A stretch of 64,000 nt of DNA from Perilla frutescens (taxonomy: Eukaryota; Streptophyta; Magnoliopsida; Lamiales; Lamiaceae). The notes below the pieces were generated by a model that saw nothing but the letters and a program-made list of their open reading frames with translations, did no database searches and had not been told where the DNA came from. The stretch covers positions 50,455,006-50,519,005 of the forward strand of contig BRKX01000014.1 in NCBI GenBank assembly GCA_026008535.1, in the 5' to 3' direction. How positions within the stretch are numbered: position 1 is the first letter of the stretch; each line of letters begins with the position of its first letter. This document shows, one piece after another, positions 12,630 to 24,489 of the stretch. A program made the translations under genes and the position numbers.

Positions 12630-12711
12630 GTCGATATGTCCGAGTGGTTAAGGAGACAGACTTGAAATCTGTTGGGCTTCGCCCGCGCAGGTTCGAACCC
12701 TGCTGTCGACG
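12630..12711 (+). tRNA. tRNA-Ser (anticodon UGA)
   Basis: This 82-nt gene folds as a serine tRNA. The acceptor stem is GTCGATA paired with TGTCGAC (one G-T wobble). The D arm contains the A-box TGTCCGAGTGG. The anticodon stem ACAGA/TCTGT carries loop CTTGAAA with anticodon TGA. A long variable arm (GGGC TTC GCCC) follows, then the T arm GCAGG-TTCGAAC-CCTGC, which holds the B-box. The discriminator base is G, and no CCA is encoded, as expected for nuclear plant genes. A T-rich Pol III terminator follows from about 12714. It looks functional. Confidence 0.95.
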
Positions 12712-12719
12712 ATTTTATT

Positions 12720-12975
12720 TTTTAATTTTTTATTTATTATTTTTTTAATACAATTTTGAATTAAATAATATAAATTTATGGCCCTATACCAATCATAGGC
12801 TTAAATATATAAGGGGTAATACAATTTTAAAAAGAAATAGTGTTCTTTCTTAATTTTTCATTTGTTATTTTTTATTATAATTTTCAATTAAAACACATGA
12901 ATTATGGCCCAATCGTAGGCTTCTCAAATCGTGTTGGCCATTTGTGTTCCCTCCGTGCCTATAAATCCACTACTA
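12720..12975. repeat. Dispersed ~164-bp repeat, one partial and one full copy
   Basis: The full copy (about 12807-12975) contains AATACAATTTTAAAAAGAAA, then a TTTTTATTATAATTTTCAATT block, ATGGCCC, AGGCTTCTCAAAT, TTTGTGTTCCCT and a closing GCCTATAAAT. A partial copy precedes it directly downstream of the tRNA. The same unit forms four tandem copies at 35879-36540. Confidence 0.75.
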
Positions 12976-13289
12976 TTATAAAAGTGTGATGTTTTACAAA
13001 TTTTAGTTTACTTATCATATTCCTACTACAATTTTAGTTTAAGATTAATTGTGTAATATAATATATAATATGTATTTATAATGTAAAATCTAATATAATA
13101 TATTAGTTTCTATATGAATCTACAACTATACATAAAAAGATCCTTATTTTACAGAATTGAATTTAACTAATATATCTCTGTAATATATTTAAATTAAGCA
13201 CAATAAGGTAATATAATAAATCTGCAATATGAACTTTTTATTATCATATACACTACAAAAAAATCACTGATTACCGACGGACTTGCCGA

Positions 13290-13735
13290 CGGAAAAAATT
13301 CGGGTTATAATTCCCGACGGACTTGCGACAGAAATGTCCGTCGCTAAACGTAACGACAGAATACAGACGGATCAGACGTCGTTAACTATAACGACGTCCC
13401 ACTTCCATCGTTAATATTAGAATTTTCGAATAATTTAAATTCTGGGAATATTAACGGCGGATGCGTCCGTCGTTAATAGTATGAATTTTGAATTATTTAA
13501 ATTCGGAAAAATTTAACGACGGACGTGTTCGTCGTTAATAGTATGAATTTAGAATTATTTAAATTCGGAAAAATTTAACGATGGACGTGTCCGTCGTTAA
13601 TATTATGAATTTTAAATTATTTAAATTCGGGAAAATTTAACGACGGACACGTCCGTCGTTAATAGTGTGAAATTTGAATTATTTAAATTCGGAAAAATTT
13701 AACGACGGACGTGTTCGTCGTTAACGCCGTCGTAA
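13290..13735. repeat. Left subterminal repeats of the CACTA element
   Basis: About five ~61-bp units, each with a near-palindrome of the form AACGACGGAC..GTCCGTCGTT, followed by AATAGTATGAATTT and a TTATTTAAATTCGG block. These are the expected binding sites for the element's own TNPA/TNPB-type protein. The same near-palindromes recur at the right end. Confidence 0.85.
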
Positions 13736-14814
13736 CTTTTCAGATAATTCGGTCTCCTCCTCCATTTTCCCCCAAATCGAACTCTCTCTCTCTCTCTGCC
13801 GTCCTACCGTCGCCGCCCCCCTGCCCGGCCTCCGCCGCTGCCCCCTCTCTCTCTTTCTCTTTCTCTCTCTCTCTGTTGCACCGGCTGCCTGCCGCCCAGA
13901 CGTCGCCGCCCTCCCTCCGCCGTCGCCGCCCAGCCGCTCTGCTGCCCACGTCGCCGTCGCCGTTGCTGTCCAGAAGATAAGTTGATCTGCAATTTTTTTA
14001 ATTTCAGTATATATATTGTATATAATTTCAGTATATATATTGTATATATACATATATCTTTTCATGTTATTTTTTTGACCAATTTTCTTGAATTGTGACA
14101 AATGATTAGGGATGGAATTGTAGTTTTAGTTTCTATTTGACATTTTGATGCAAAACATAAGAAATAAAAAATCTGCAAAGTTTCTATTTGACAAATGATT
14201 AGGGATGGAATTGTGGCTCTGCAAAGTTTCGTTTTTTTTTTTGGGGAGAAGATATAAAAAATCTGCCCCTTTTAGGGTGTTGTTGTTGTTTTAATTTCAA
14301 GAACAATTAAAGTGTAATAATAGAAACAAATTATCACAAGGTAGATAGAATATCAAATATGGGGTTTTGCTACATAAAAGATGACTTCAAATGTTAAATG
14401 AATATCGTGATTTCTCCATAAGTATAGATTGAGTGTATATAGCAAAACATATTTAATTATGCAATGAACTAATGACACCCACGTAATTTTTTAGGTGTGA
14501 TTAACTTCTTTTTTTAGCACAATCATTTTAATGAACTTGATGCTCAAGTCATGTCAATAACTAATCTAAGATCTTATGTCAATGAAGAACTCATAAATTG
14601 AACCAATTAATCTCCTAAATAAAATGGACAACAGTTAAATTATGATTTATGGCATAGACATATTAATTATATATGCTTGGTTGATTATTTAGATCTTAAA
14701 TTAATAATTTGTTAATATTTTTGTGTAGATTCACTACAAGAATTCTTCGCTTTACACTGATATATACGAGGTTAGTTAGTAGCTTTACAATTAAATAAGC
14801 TAAGTATGCAATTT

Positions 14815-15306
14815 TGTTAAAGTTATTTTGTCAATTTATGCTAAGTATGTTATTTAGGCTAAATATGTTATTTATGCAATTATCATGCTAAGTATGATAT
14901 TTATGCATTTATATGTCAATTAATTATGTTAATTTTTTTTGGGCAATTTAGGCTAATTATGCATGTTATATATGCAATTATCATGCTAAGTAATGATATT
15001 TATGCATTTATATGTCAATTAATTTTGTTAATTTTTTTGGGCAATTTAGGCTAATTAAGGTTGTTATTTAGGCAATTATCATGTTAAGTATGTTTTTTAT
15101 TCATTTAAATGTCAATTAATTATGTTAATTTTTTTTTGGGCAATTTAGGCTAATTAAGCTTGTTATGTAGGCAATTATCATGTTAAGTATGTTATTTATG
15201 CATTTATATGTCAATTAATTATGTTAGGCTAATTAAGCTTGTTATCTAGGCAATTATCATGCTAAGTATGTTATTTATGCATTTATATGTCAATTAATTA
15301 TGTTAA
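14815..15306. repeat. ~80-99 bp tandem repeats inside the CACTA element
   Basis: About five copies of a unit containing GGCAATTATCATGCTAAGTA, TTTATGCATTTATATGTCAA and GGGCAATTTAGGCTAATTA. The core GCTAAGTAT recurs near 14886, 14981, 15080, 15179 and 15258. AT-rich and non-coding. It lies upstream of the transposase ORF. Confidence 0.75.
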
Positions 15307-15314
15307 ATGGGATA

Positions 15315-15461
15315 AGGGCCCCTGGATCCCTCTTTATTGAATTGTTGGTTTTTGTTTGTGATGAGGGCCCTGGATCCCTCTTTATTGAATTGTTGGTTTC
15401 TGTTTGGGATGAGGGCCCCTGAATCCTTCTTTATTGAATTGTTGGTTTCTGTTGGTATTGT
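15315..15461. repeat. Three 49-bp tandem repeats in front of the transposase
   Basis: Units begin with AGGGCCCCTGGATCCCTCTT near 15315, 15363 and 15412 and continue with ATTGAATTGTTGGTTTCTGT. Copies are nearly identical. The short frame across them is a repeat translation and not a protein. Confidence 0.85.
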
Positions 15462-15654
15462 TGTTTTGAATCGATTAGAAGAACATAGATCAATTAGCGT
15501 AGAGTCGAGAACTTGGGACTAGGAAATTCACATAGGTGCTGCCGAATTTTTTTAAAAAATTAGCACTATTTTTTAATGAATTATTTTTATATTTCATTGA
15601 ACGATAATCAGTGCGTATTTTACGATCAAATTTTTTAGAAATTGGCCTTCTACA

Positions 15655-18600
15655 ATGAGTCTAGATCGTGAATGGATATACCGGCGATACCTTCAGAATG
15701 GTGCTTTGAATCCGGACTTCCTTAATGGACTAAATTCTTTCATCGAGTTTTCCTACAATCAACCGTCCTTCATGAGTGTAGACAAGATTAAGTGTCCATG
15801 TCGTAAGTGTAAGAACATTTCATTCCAAACGCCGTCTACCGTTAGACTACACGTGGCAAAGAAAGGATTTGTGCACAATTATCGTGTATGGATTTATCAA
15901 GGCGAACAACAGATGCATCCGGACACCGATCAGAATTTGGGTGGTCAGGATAGAATGAATACATACCAGAACATGGTAATGGATGCTGCTGGTCCGCATA
16001 TCAACATCAATGTCGATGATCATGCCGAGGAGGCCCCAAATCCAGAAGCGCAACGATTTTATGACATGTTGAGGGCCGCAGACAAAGAATTGTGGCCGGG
16101 TTGTCAGAACCATTCTCAATTGTCACTCTTTGCTCGTCTGCTGAACTTGAAATCTGAGAATAACATGTCAGAGAGATGTTTTGATCAGCTAACTCAATTA
16201 ATGAAAGAGATTGTTCCTGAGAACAATTTGGTAACTGATAATTTCTACACCACAAAGAAATTACTACGGGGTATGGGGCTACCTGTTGAGAAGATCGATT
16301 GTTGTTTCAACAACTGTATGATCTATTGGGCTGCTGATAGTGAATTGACTGAATGCAAATTCTGTGGTCATTCCCATTTCAAGGAAACGAGTCGCCGTTC
16401 GCAAAAAAGACAGAAGACCATAATTGCACACAAGAAGATGTATTATTTTCCACTCACTCCGAGGTTACAGAGGATGTATGCATCTAATGCAACAGCAAAG
16501 GATATGCGGTGGCATGCATCATCTGTTGATGACGGAGTAATGCGACATCCAGCAGACTCTCCTGCATGGAAACATCTGAACACAATTTTTCCTCAATTTG
16601 CTTCTGAAGCACGTAACGTTAGGTTGGGTCTATCTACTGATGGGTTCCAACCATTTGGGCAATCAGGACAACAGTATTCTTCGTGGCCTGTCATCATTAC
16701 ACCGTATAATTTACCCCCATGGATGTGTATGAAAGAGCAGTACATATTCTTAACTGTATTAATGCCAGGGCCACGTAATCCGAAAGAGAAGTTGGATGTA
16801 TTTTTACAACCTTTGATATCTGAATTGATTCAATTGTGGGAGGTTGGTGTGCCTACATATGATGTTTCCTTGAAACAGAATTTTCAGATGCGAGCAGCAT
16901 TGATATGGACAATTAGTGATTTTCCCGCTTACTCTATGTTATCTGGTTGGAGCACTGCTGGAAGATTGGCATGTCCACACTGTATGAAGTCCACTGACGC
17001 CTTCACCTTATCATGCAGTGGTAAACAATCATGGTTTGATAACCATCGTAAATTCTTGCCTGCAAACCACCCTTTCCGAAAAAATAAAAAAGCATTCTTA
17101 AAAAACAAAGTGGTGAATGGAGGACCTCCAGAGATGAGATCGGGACACGAAATTCTGGCTCGCATTGAAGCATTGGGTCTTCAAAAAGTCACAGAGAATA
17201 ATGATAATGTGACAATTTCCAAAGGTTGCGGGTGGAAAAAGAAAAGTATCTTTTGGGATCTTCCATATTGGAGCTCACTATTGATTCGTCATAATCTGGA
17301 TGTCATGCACATTGAAAAGAATGTGTTTGATAATCTATTCAATACTGTGTTGAATGTGCAGGGGAAGACAAAAGATACCTCCAAATCTAGAGAAGAGTTG
17401 AATATGTATTGTTCAAGACCAGAGCTAAAACGGAACGAGTCCACAGGCAAGTATCCAAAGGCTTGTTATACGTTGGACAAGAAAGAGAAGAACATCTTAT
17501 TTGAATGGGTTCGAGAGTTGAAATTTCCAGATGTGTACGTGTCCAACATGAGCATATGCGTGGATATGAGAAAATTGAAAATGTTTGGCATGAAAAGCCA
17601 TGACTGCCACGTATTCATGCAACGTCTTATCCCGATTGCATTTGCTGAACTTCTTTCTTCCAATGTTTGGAAGGCAATCACAGAATTGAGTTTATTCTTC
17701 AAGGATTTGACAGCCAAAAGTATCACTGTTGATGATGTGTGTCAGTTGCATGAAAGTATTCCAATCATATTGTGTAAACTTGAACACATTTTTCCACCAA
17801 TTTTCTTTGACTCAATGGAGCATCTACCTGTCCACTTAGCTGATGAAGCCAGACTTGCTGGGCATGTACAGTATCGATAGATGTATCCATTTGAACGGTA
17901 CTTGAGGAAGTTGAAAAACAACGTCCGAAACAAAGCAAGAGTTGAGGGCTCTATCTGCAATGCTTACTTGGTGGAAGAAGCTTCGACTTTCTGTTCGTAT
18001 TATTTTGAAGATTTTGTAAAAACGAGACATAGAAACATCCCTCGTAATTATGAAGGTCTTGGAGACGCACAAGATGACAGTGCAACAAATCTGTCGATTT
18101 TCAAGCAGCACGGTCGACCATCTGGAAGAATGTCAAAAAGATATTTGACAGAGAACGAGTATGCTGTAGCACAGATTTACGTGTTGCTTAATTGTCCAAA
18201 AGTTGAACTGTACACAACTTAAGCATGTGAACTGTTTAAAATGTGTTATTGTTATTTCACCAAATTCTAATCCATGCTTAATTTTTTGAAGTGTGTTTGT
18301 TGACCAATTGAAAGTATCGTGCTCGAATATCTCAATGGAAGATATTGAAAAACGAATGGATAAAGAATTTGCGAGCTGGTTCGCCAAATATGTAAGTATA
18401 TAATATCCAAAAACCTTAATGTAAGTATACATGAGCAATTGTAACATTGTATGAAGTTTTCTATTGTAACAGGCACAAGATCCAACTAATAATGTCAACA
18501 AGATCATGCGTGATCTTTCAAGTGGGCCTTCTCGTTCCGTTAATGTCTACCCTGTGTATTTTATTAACGGGTACAAATTTCACACAATTGCCCACGGCTC

Positions 18601-19162
18601 ACAGCGAACTACAATAAATAGTGGAGTCTGCATTAAAGGGACACACACTGAATATTACGGGCGATTGATGGAGGTGATTGAGTTGGAATACGCTGGTTTG
18701 CCTCTTAAGAAGACAGTGTTGTTTAAATGTGAGTGGTTTGATACATCAACACAAGGAACAAATGTGCATCCTGACTACAAAATGGTTTCTATAAATCATA
18801 AGCGTAAGTATTCAGGATCTGATCCATTTGTGCTTGCTAAACAAGCAATCCAATTGTGTTACTGTGAATACCCAACTTTAAATCGCCCTCGAAGTGATTG
18901 GTGGGCGGTCTGCAAAATAAAGGCTCGATCTAATGTTGAAGTACCATCAGAGAATGATAATACAATCATAACCTCAACCTTTCAAGAGGATGAAGTTGAT
19001 GGTTTGCATACCCTCACAATAGATGACGATCTTATACCAAATCATCCAGATGGTGGGATAATAGACATTCAAGAAGAAGAAGATGATGATGAAGAAGATA
19101 TAGAACCAGAGATCGATTTATCAGATGACAGTATAAGTGATGATGATGAAATAGATGATTAG
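15655..19162 (+). pseudogene. CACTA transposase (TNP2/Transposase_21 family) interrupted by an amber codon
   Basis: The first exon opens MSLDREWIYRRYLQNG at 15655. Residues about 1-85 form the Cys-containing transposase-associated domain (motif CPCRKCKN). Residues about 280-500 are the Transposase_21 core with LSTDGFQPFG (Asp329) and DFPAYSMLSGW. The DUF4218 region follows. At 17878-17880 a TAG interrupts the family motif QYRW-MYPFERYL exactly where Trp is expected (TGG to TAG); the frame then continues to 18222. Downstream exons are about 18292-18391 (ends ASWFAKY, donor GTAAGT) and 18473-19162 (acceptor AACAG), giving the DUF4216 region and an acidic Asp/Glu tail. The splice between 18222 and 18292 is unclear. 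Without readthrough the product is 741 aa and lacks the C-terminal half of DUF4218 and all of DUF4216. Confidence 0.88.
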
Positions 19163-19265
19163 TGTGGTTGGTCTTATTTGATATATATAGATGTTTTCTT
19201 ATTCAAGTACTTAATACCGTTGCAATTTGCTAACTTCATAAACTAAACTTAATATGATTTTGCAG

Positions 19266-20669
19266 ATGCAGGGAGATGGTACTACCTCAGCTGGAGGTTC
19301 ATCATCGTCATCTGTGGGCCTGAGCGGCCCAGTTGGTGATATCTCACTATCTGGATCGTCACTGCCCGATGTTGATGCGCAGGATCGTCGTCGTTGTTGG
19401 CTTCAGGATGGGTATGTTGAATAGATAGTTTTGAATATTTTTTTACAGATTATTATTTTAATAATATTCTAATATATTTATTGTTTTTTACATTTGGAAG
19501 CCAATTGATGCCGAGTTATCCCGTCTCAGCCACCATCACATCCAACTTCAAGAGGTTTTTGCACCCGGGTGCCTATACCTGGAAGATGTTGCCCCCTGAG
19601 AGGAGGCAGGCATATAAGGAGGAGTTCCAGGTATCTTATTATTATATATATATTTTTTAAAATGTTATATAAGTTTAGTATTTTCATATGTTCTCAATAT
19701 CTTGCAGAAGGAGTGGTTTTGGGATCCCACTTTGGAGGATGCCATTTGGGCAGCATGGGAGCTCAGGGCTCCTCAGAGATACAAGGACATGATCCATACC
19801 TTCAAGAAGGATAGGACCAAGGGCTACCCTCCATTCATGCCAGTTGAGATATGGGAGGGCTTCAAGGCGCACTAGGACAGTGATGCCTTCAAGAAGAAGT
19901 CAGCGATCACATCAAAGAATCGTCTGACTGAGCCCGATGGTCCTGGCACAGGCATTGTGAAGCATCGAGGAGGCTCTCAGAGTGCAGTTGCGCATGCTGC
20001 AGCTTTGGTATGCAATTAAATTAATATTTATTTATTTATTTTTTAATATGTTTGTGCTAACATTTCTATCCAATAGGCTAAGGAGAAGGGCGTGCAACCC
20101 AATGACGTGGTGTGGGAGACATTCAAGAGGCTGCACAACAATCCCGATGGATCCCACACAGATGGAAAGTCTGCCCGTATAGCTGTAAGTTAATTTATCG
20201 ATATTTATAAATTTATTAATAACATAGAAATTAAATATTTAATCATTCTTTTTCAATTTTGTGATAGGCTGATGTATTGGCTCGGGTTGAGGAGTTAAGC
20301 CAGCCGACTCCTGGCACAGATGAGGCGCCACCACCCGTGGACATGAGCGCCGTATATGTGGACGCTGCCCTCCGACACTCGAAGAAGAATCGAGTGTTTG
20401 GGCTTGGCAGTCGATCTAGGAGTTATTCAGCTCCTAGCGTCTCATCTGCAGCTCCTCCAAAGCCCGACACTCAGGCTGCCATCAGGGCTCTCCAGGAGAA
20501 GATGGACGCCCAGCAGGCGGCTTTCCAGGAGAAGATGGACGCATAGGCAGCGCTTTTCCAAGCCCAGCAGGAGAAGATCGATCAGCAGCAGGAGATGCTG
20601 CGCCAGCAGGCCGAGATGTTCGAGCTGATGCGGGCGCAGTTTAGGGGCCCTCCTCCATCTTCATCTTGA
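19266..20669 (+). pseudogene. Second CACTA gene (Transposase_24/Ptta-En-Spm-like), two amber codons
   Basis: Five exons with clean GT-AG borders: 19266-19411, 19501-19630, 19708-20007, 20077-20184 and 20268-20669 (362 codons). It starts MQGDGTTSAGG. The middle holds the domain with FKRFLHPGAYTWKMLPPE, WELRAPQRYKDMIHTFKK and KSAITSKNR. The C-terminal third has VYVDAALRHSKKNRVFGLG and a Gln-rich coiled coil. These features are typical of the TNPA-like plant transposase partner that binds subterminal repeats. In-frame TAG codons lie at 19873-19875, where the family has Trp (KAH-W-DSDAFKKKS), and at 20544-20546 in the Gln-rich repeat (EKMDA-Q). Either would truncate the product. It lies 103 bp after the transposase stop. 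Confidence 0.82.
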
Positions 20670-20844
20670 CACTATTATTATTTGTATTTTATACACTCTT
20701 TATTATATTATATTACATTTTATGTATTTTATTGGAGATTTTATATATATTATTCAACGTTTTATTACAGTTTTTCCATAATTTATTTACAAACAATAAT
20801 CTAAATTACAAAAAACAAATTAAACAAACGTAAACAAAAAAAAA

Positions 20845-21325
20845 ATTAACGACGGATATTGTCCGTCGTTATATTTTTTCTGATTTCTATTTTTTATTTA
20901 TTTTTAATTATTAATGACGGACATTGTCCGTCGTAAAATTAATCCGATTTTTAATTTTTATTTATCTTTAAAATTAATCCGCATTTTATTTTTAATTTAT
21001 TTTTAATTATTAATGACGGACATAGTCCGTCGTTAATCTGTTGGGAATTTTTTTTTAATTTCAATTATTAACGACGGACATATATCCGTCGTTATGTCAG
21101 TCGTAAAAAGTAATGACTATTGACGACACCAGAGTTAACGACGGACAGGGTCCGTCGTTATGGCCTTCGTTAAAGTCAACGATGGTCGTTTTCCGTCGTT
21201 AAATTAGATTGCCGACTAACGAAATAACGACGGTGAATTTCCGTCGTTAATCCGTCGTTATCTGGAAATAACGACGGAAAAGCTTGGTTTACCGACAGAA
21301 ATTTCCGTCGCTATATCAATGAATT
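20845..21325. repeat. Right subterminal repeats of the CACTA element
   Basis: Multiple ACGACGGACAT..GTCCGTCGTT near-palindromes, separated by AT-rich spacers carrying TTTTTAATTATTAATGACGG. This mirrors the left subterminal array and ends in the terminal TTGTAGTG. Confidence 0.85.
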
Positions 21326-21337
21326 CTTGTAGTGATA

Positions 21338-22372
21338 GTAGTAGATATAAAAATTTCTAGAATGATTTTTATGCAAATGATAATTCATTTGATATGAATA
21401 TATATATGGTAACAATTAATAAATATTATTATTGACTTCCATAATATTATATTTAAAATACATATATAATTGTGATTGGTGCATCAATTTGATATGTGTG
21501 TGTGTGTGTATAAGTTTCTAATTTCAACTAATATTTTTTTTTAATTAACATACTAGATAATTCATTAATATCTTTATAAATCAATAAGATATAAATTATG
21601 AATTAATATATATACAATGCATATCACATGCATTCATGTCAATTATTTTATTATTCTTTTTTATATGATGAATGTTTATTCTAATTTATTTTTTAGTAAC
21701 AATTTAGGAATGTCGAATTTTTCACAATTCAAAAGGTGACATTATTAAAAGGGAGAAAAGTATATCTGGACAATTTAATTTTAAAATTTGGGTAGTTGGA
21801 CAAGTTTTAACACTATAGAAGTTATTTGGGCAATTTGAACTATATTTAAACCATTTGAACAAGAAAATTTGAATATTCCTTCACTTTTCTGAAAAGTACC
21901 TTACACATTTGTACTTTCCATGCAAAAAGAATAAAAGACTTATTTTGAACAAATCTCTCTTGGTCTATCCAAACTCGATTTTAGTTTGAAAAAAAAAAAC
22001 TGTCGTGTGCTCCATTAATATCTCTATTCAATTTTCTATAACTACCCTCTCTACTCTCTCTCTCACATAACTATGACTTCATAACATTCATCTCTATCTC
22101 TCTCTCGCAAGTTCCTTCAAAAAAAAAAAAAAACTACATCGTCGGACTCGACTTGAAGACGATGGAGGAACGACATGAAGATATACAGCCACCGTCTGAA
22201 TCAGGAGAAGTTAGATTTGCTACCGTTATAACGATTATTGAAGGATAATGCTACAGTTGTTTAAGACCTATAACAATTATTGAAATAAATATGTAACAAC
22301 AAATGAACGATAGGTCGAGATCTTCCATAACAATAGAGTAATTGAAGAGCTATAACGATAGTGCATAAATAT
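21338..22372. other. Intergenic between CACTA and hAT elements
   Basis: No gene seen. It contains a short (GT)n run near 21499-21509, pyrimidine-rich sequence near 22020-22110, and from about 22225 a stretch rich in ATAACGAT and ATAACAAT. The last stretch continues on the other side of the hAT element at 26868-27960, so the hAT inserted into it. Confidence 0.5.
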
Positions 22373-22689
22373 ATAACAATCAGAGACGGACTTAGGGGGG
22401 CTGGTGGTGGCAACTGCCCCCCTCAACATTTGTGAACAATGTATTATATACATACATATATATATATATATAGGGTTGGGTTCTAGAAGGAACCACACCC
22501 TAGGTGAGAACAGAGAACCAATCTTAACCACATATTGCTCTGATTTGGACGGCCATATCTGCTCCAAAATTTAAAAAAAAAGCGGTGGCAATCTCGTAAT
22601 ATCTTGGAAGTTCGCTGACCCTGAAACTTAGAAAGGGTAAAATCGGAAAATATATGAATACTCAGAATTTGCGTGCATATTTTTCAATT

Positions 22690-22775
22690 TTGGATTTTAG
22701 CACTGTCATTTCTTATTTTAGCACTGTCATGACCTTTTTTAGCACAATCATTTTCTATTTTAGCACCGCCAATTC
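22690..22775 (+). repeat. TTTTAGCACTGTCAT minisatellite, left outer array
   Basis: Four to five copies of a 15-27 bp motif TTTTAGCACTGTCAT/TTTTAGCACCGCCA just inside the left inverted repeat of the nested element. The same motif recurs at 23521-23770 and, in the opposite orientation, at 24300-24465 and 25053-25140. Confidence 0.75.
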
Positions 22776-23077
22776 TATTTTATATACACACACATAAAAG
22801 TGTAACACAATAATTTAAACATCCAGCACGGGGGTGAGCTGTTACGAAAGGTGAATTTGTCTAATTTCTTACATCCATCCCAAGAATACGAAGATATTTC
22901 AGGCAAGAGGATCCATCAACTTCATCTAAGCTGTAATATGATTTTAAGCAATTTGCTGACAGGTTTGGCTTGGCTTAAACTTCCCCGTATTTACCTCATC
23001 TCCTTTGCTGTTAATGTTCATCTTTATTTTATTTTTCTCGAAAATATTACACCAATAATATACACAGCTTCCTATTT

Positions 23078-23280
23078 AAGTTCCAATTGAACCAAATGTA
23101 TGCATGGCATTGGCACCTACTTCGATCGTTGAACTGATCACTTTGACGACTTCGGGAACGAATGTTTTCACCAATTCCACGCTCTTCCCCGCCATAAATG
23201 GATGGTCATAATCATTGCCACCTATTTCTCCTACTAGTACCAGCGAGGTCGAAATAAAATTCTCGCAGTCTGGATATATA
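23078..23280 (-). pseudogene. GDSL esterase/lipase exon fragment
   Basis: Reading the minus strand, the frame from about 23275 down gives CENFISTSLVLVGEIGGNDY followed by DHPFMAGKSVELVKTFVPEV. The LVGEIGGNDYxxPF core is the GDSL-family block III region (Gly and Asn of the oxyanion hole). The stretch corresponds to one internal exon of a plant GDSL lipase: an AG-like acceptor precedes it (TATATCCAG on the minus strand) and the match fades after VISSTIE. No catalytic Ser block or C-terminal Asp/His block is present, so it is not functional. It lies inside the nested inverted-repeat element and is probably a captured gene piece. Confidence 0.75.
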
Positions 23281-23520
23281 ATATATAAATACAATTTGGT
23301 CAGTCATGAATATATATACATGCACATGATGCTATATATATACCAAACAAAAACAAACTAGAAGATGCATCGATCGATCTGTCCAAAAGAAAGTTGCAAA
23401 AAATGAATTAAAGATCAAACTGATTACCCACTACTGAAATGACGACTTAATTAACAGTGCACATACTGCCAATTAATTGATTAATTGTTGGGATTTGATT
23501 AATTTGCCATGCATTGTCAT

Positions 23521-23770
23521 GACTTATTTTAGCATGGCTCTTTCAGGATTTTAGCACTGTCATTTTCTATTTTAGCACTGTCATGGCCTTTTTAGCATGA
23601 CTCTTTTAGGTTAGCACTGTCATTTTCTATTTTAGCACCGTCATGGCTTTTTTTAGCATGGCTCTTTTAGATTTTAGCACTGTCATTTTCTATTTTAGCA
23701 TTGTTATGACTTATTTTAGCATGACTCTTTTTAGCACTGTCATTTTCTATTTTAGCATTATCATGACCTT
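23521..23770 (+). repeat. TTTTAGCACTGTCAT minisatellite, left inner array
   Basis: About nine imperfect copies of CTATTTTAGCACTGTCATG alternating with TTTTTAGCATGGCTC. This is the largest array of the motif in the window. Its reverse complement forms the array at 24300-24465, so the two can pair. Confidence 0.8.
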
Positions 23771-24299
23771 TTTAAGTAAAGTTTCTTATCTTTTCCATTT
23801 TAAAATACTTTTGTAAGATTTTTAATTTCCTCTTTTAAGTATCACGTCTACTTATAACTAAAAGTTTTATACTATACTATGTGTGTTTGTTCCAATATCC
23901 ACTTTAGAAATTATTACAAGTTTGGACTTATACCACCATTAATCAAATCAAATCAACTCCTCGCTTACGTGTTGGAACTATCCGTATTAATCAAAAGAAA
24001 TTGACATTTTTGGTGATGTATTTCAGAATAGGTGATGATTCATAATTTTCATTAAGAAATTAATTAACCACCAGTTAATATTTTCCTACTAACATGTACA
24101 CATACATAAATACATATTAATATTTATTTATGCGTGAGAAATTCAAATAAGTTTTGAGATCATCAAGCACGTGTTCGTAAATTTATACTAAGAACCGCCT
24201 AACAAAAAATTGTAGTTCCAACACAACAATGACCACGACGACTACTGCTAATTCCAATAATCATGCAACTGCTGCAGATTATGTTTTATGATAAAGTTT

Positions 24300-24465
24300 C
24301 AACTGCTGCTAAAATAGTTCATAGTAGTGCTAAAATAGGTTACAACATTGCTAAAATAGATTACAATAGTGCTAAAGTACATTATAGTGCTAAAACAGTT
24401 CACAGTAGTGCTAAAATAGGTTACAACAGTGCTAAAATAGATCACAGCAGTGCTAAAATACATGT
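24300..24465 (-). repeat. Same minisatellite in inverted orientation
   Basis: Repeats of AGTGCTAAAATAG, the reverse complement of CTATTTTAGCACT, spaced by GTTACAACA, ATCACAGC or TTCATAGT. A smaller patch lies at 25053-25140. The translated frames across it are repeat artefacts. Confidence 0.8.
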
Positions 24466-24489
24466 TAACTAAGCATGAATCACACAATC

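Larger units (their letters stand above)
13251..21334 (+). mobile_element. CACTA (En/Spm) DNA transposon, nearly complete, 8.08 kb
   Basis: Left end CACTACAAAAAAATCACTG and right end, reverse-complemented, CACTACAAGAATTCATTG give the diagnostic CACTA termini. A 3-bp target duplication ATA flanks it (13248-13250 and 21335-21337). Subterminal regions are packed with ACGACGGAC/GTCCGTCGTT motifs in both orientations, which in this class are transposase binding sites. Inside lie, on the + strand, a GC-rich leader-like region (13741-13975), AT-rich and 49-bp tandem arrays, a TNP2-type transposase gene (15655-19162) and a second gene with a Transposase_24-like product (19266-20669). Both genes carry in-frame TAG codons, so this copy is probably non-autonomous but young, since both ends and the 3-bp duplication are intact. 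Confidence 0.95.

Noticed and set aside
13711..13980. Proline/serine-rich frame and its minus-strand counterparts
   Set aside because: A CT-rich and CCG-rich leader-like stretch in the CACTA element upstream of the transposase. Frames are open on both strands because of composition.
17881..18222. Separate gene starting with MYPFERYL
   Set aside because: It is the continuation of the transposase frame after the TAG at 17878; the ATG is the conserved Met of the DUF4218 motif and not a start.
15655..20669. Programmed amber readthrough or a recoded stop in the CACTA genes
   Set aside because: All three stops are TAG, but no readthrough context is seen and two sit at conserved Trp codons. Deamination of a silenced copy explains them more simply.
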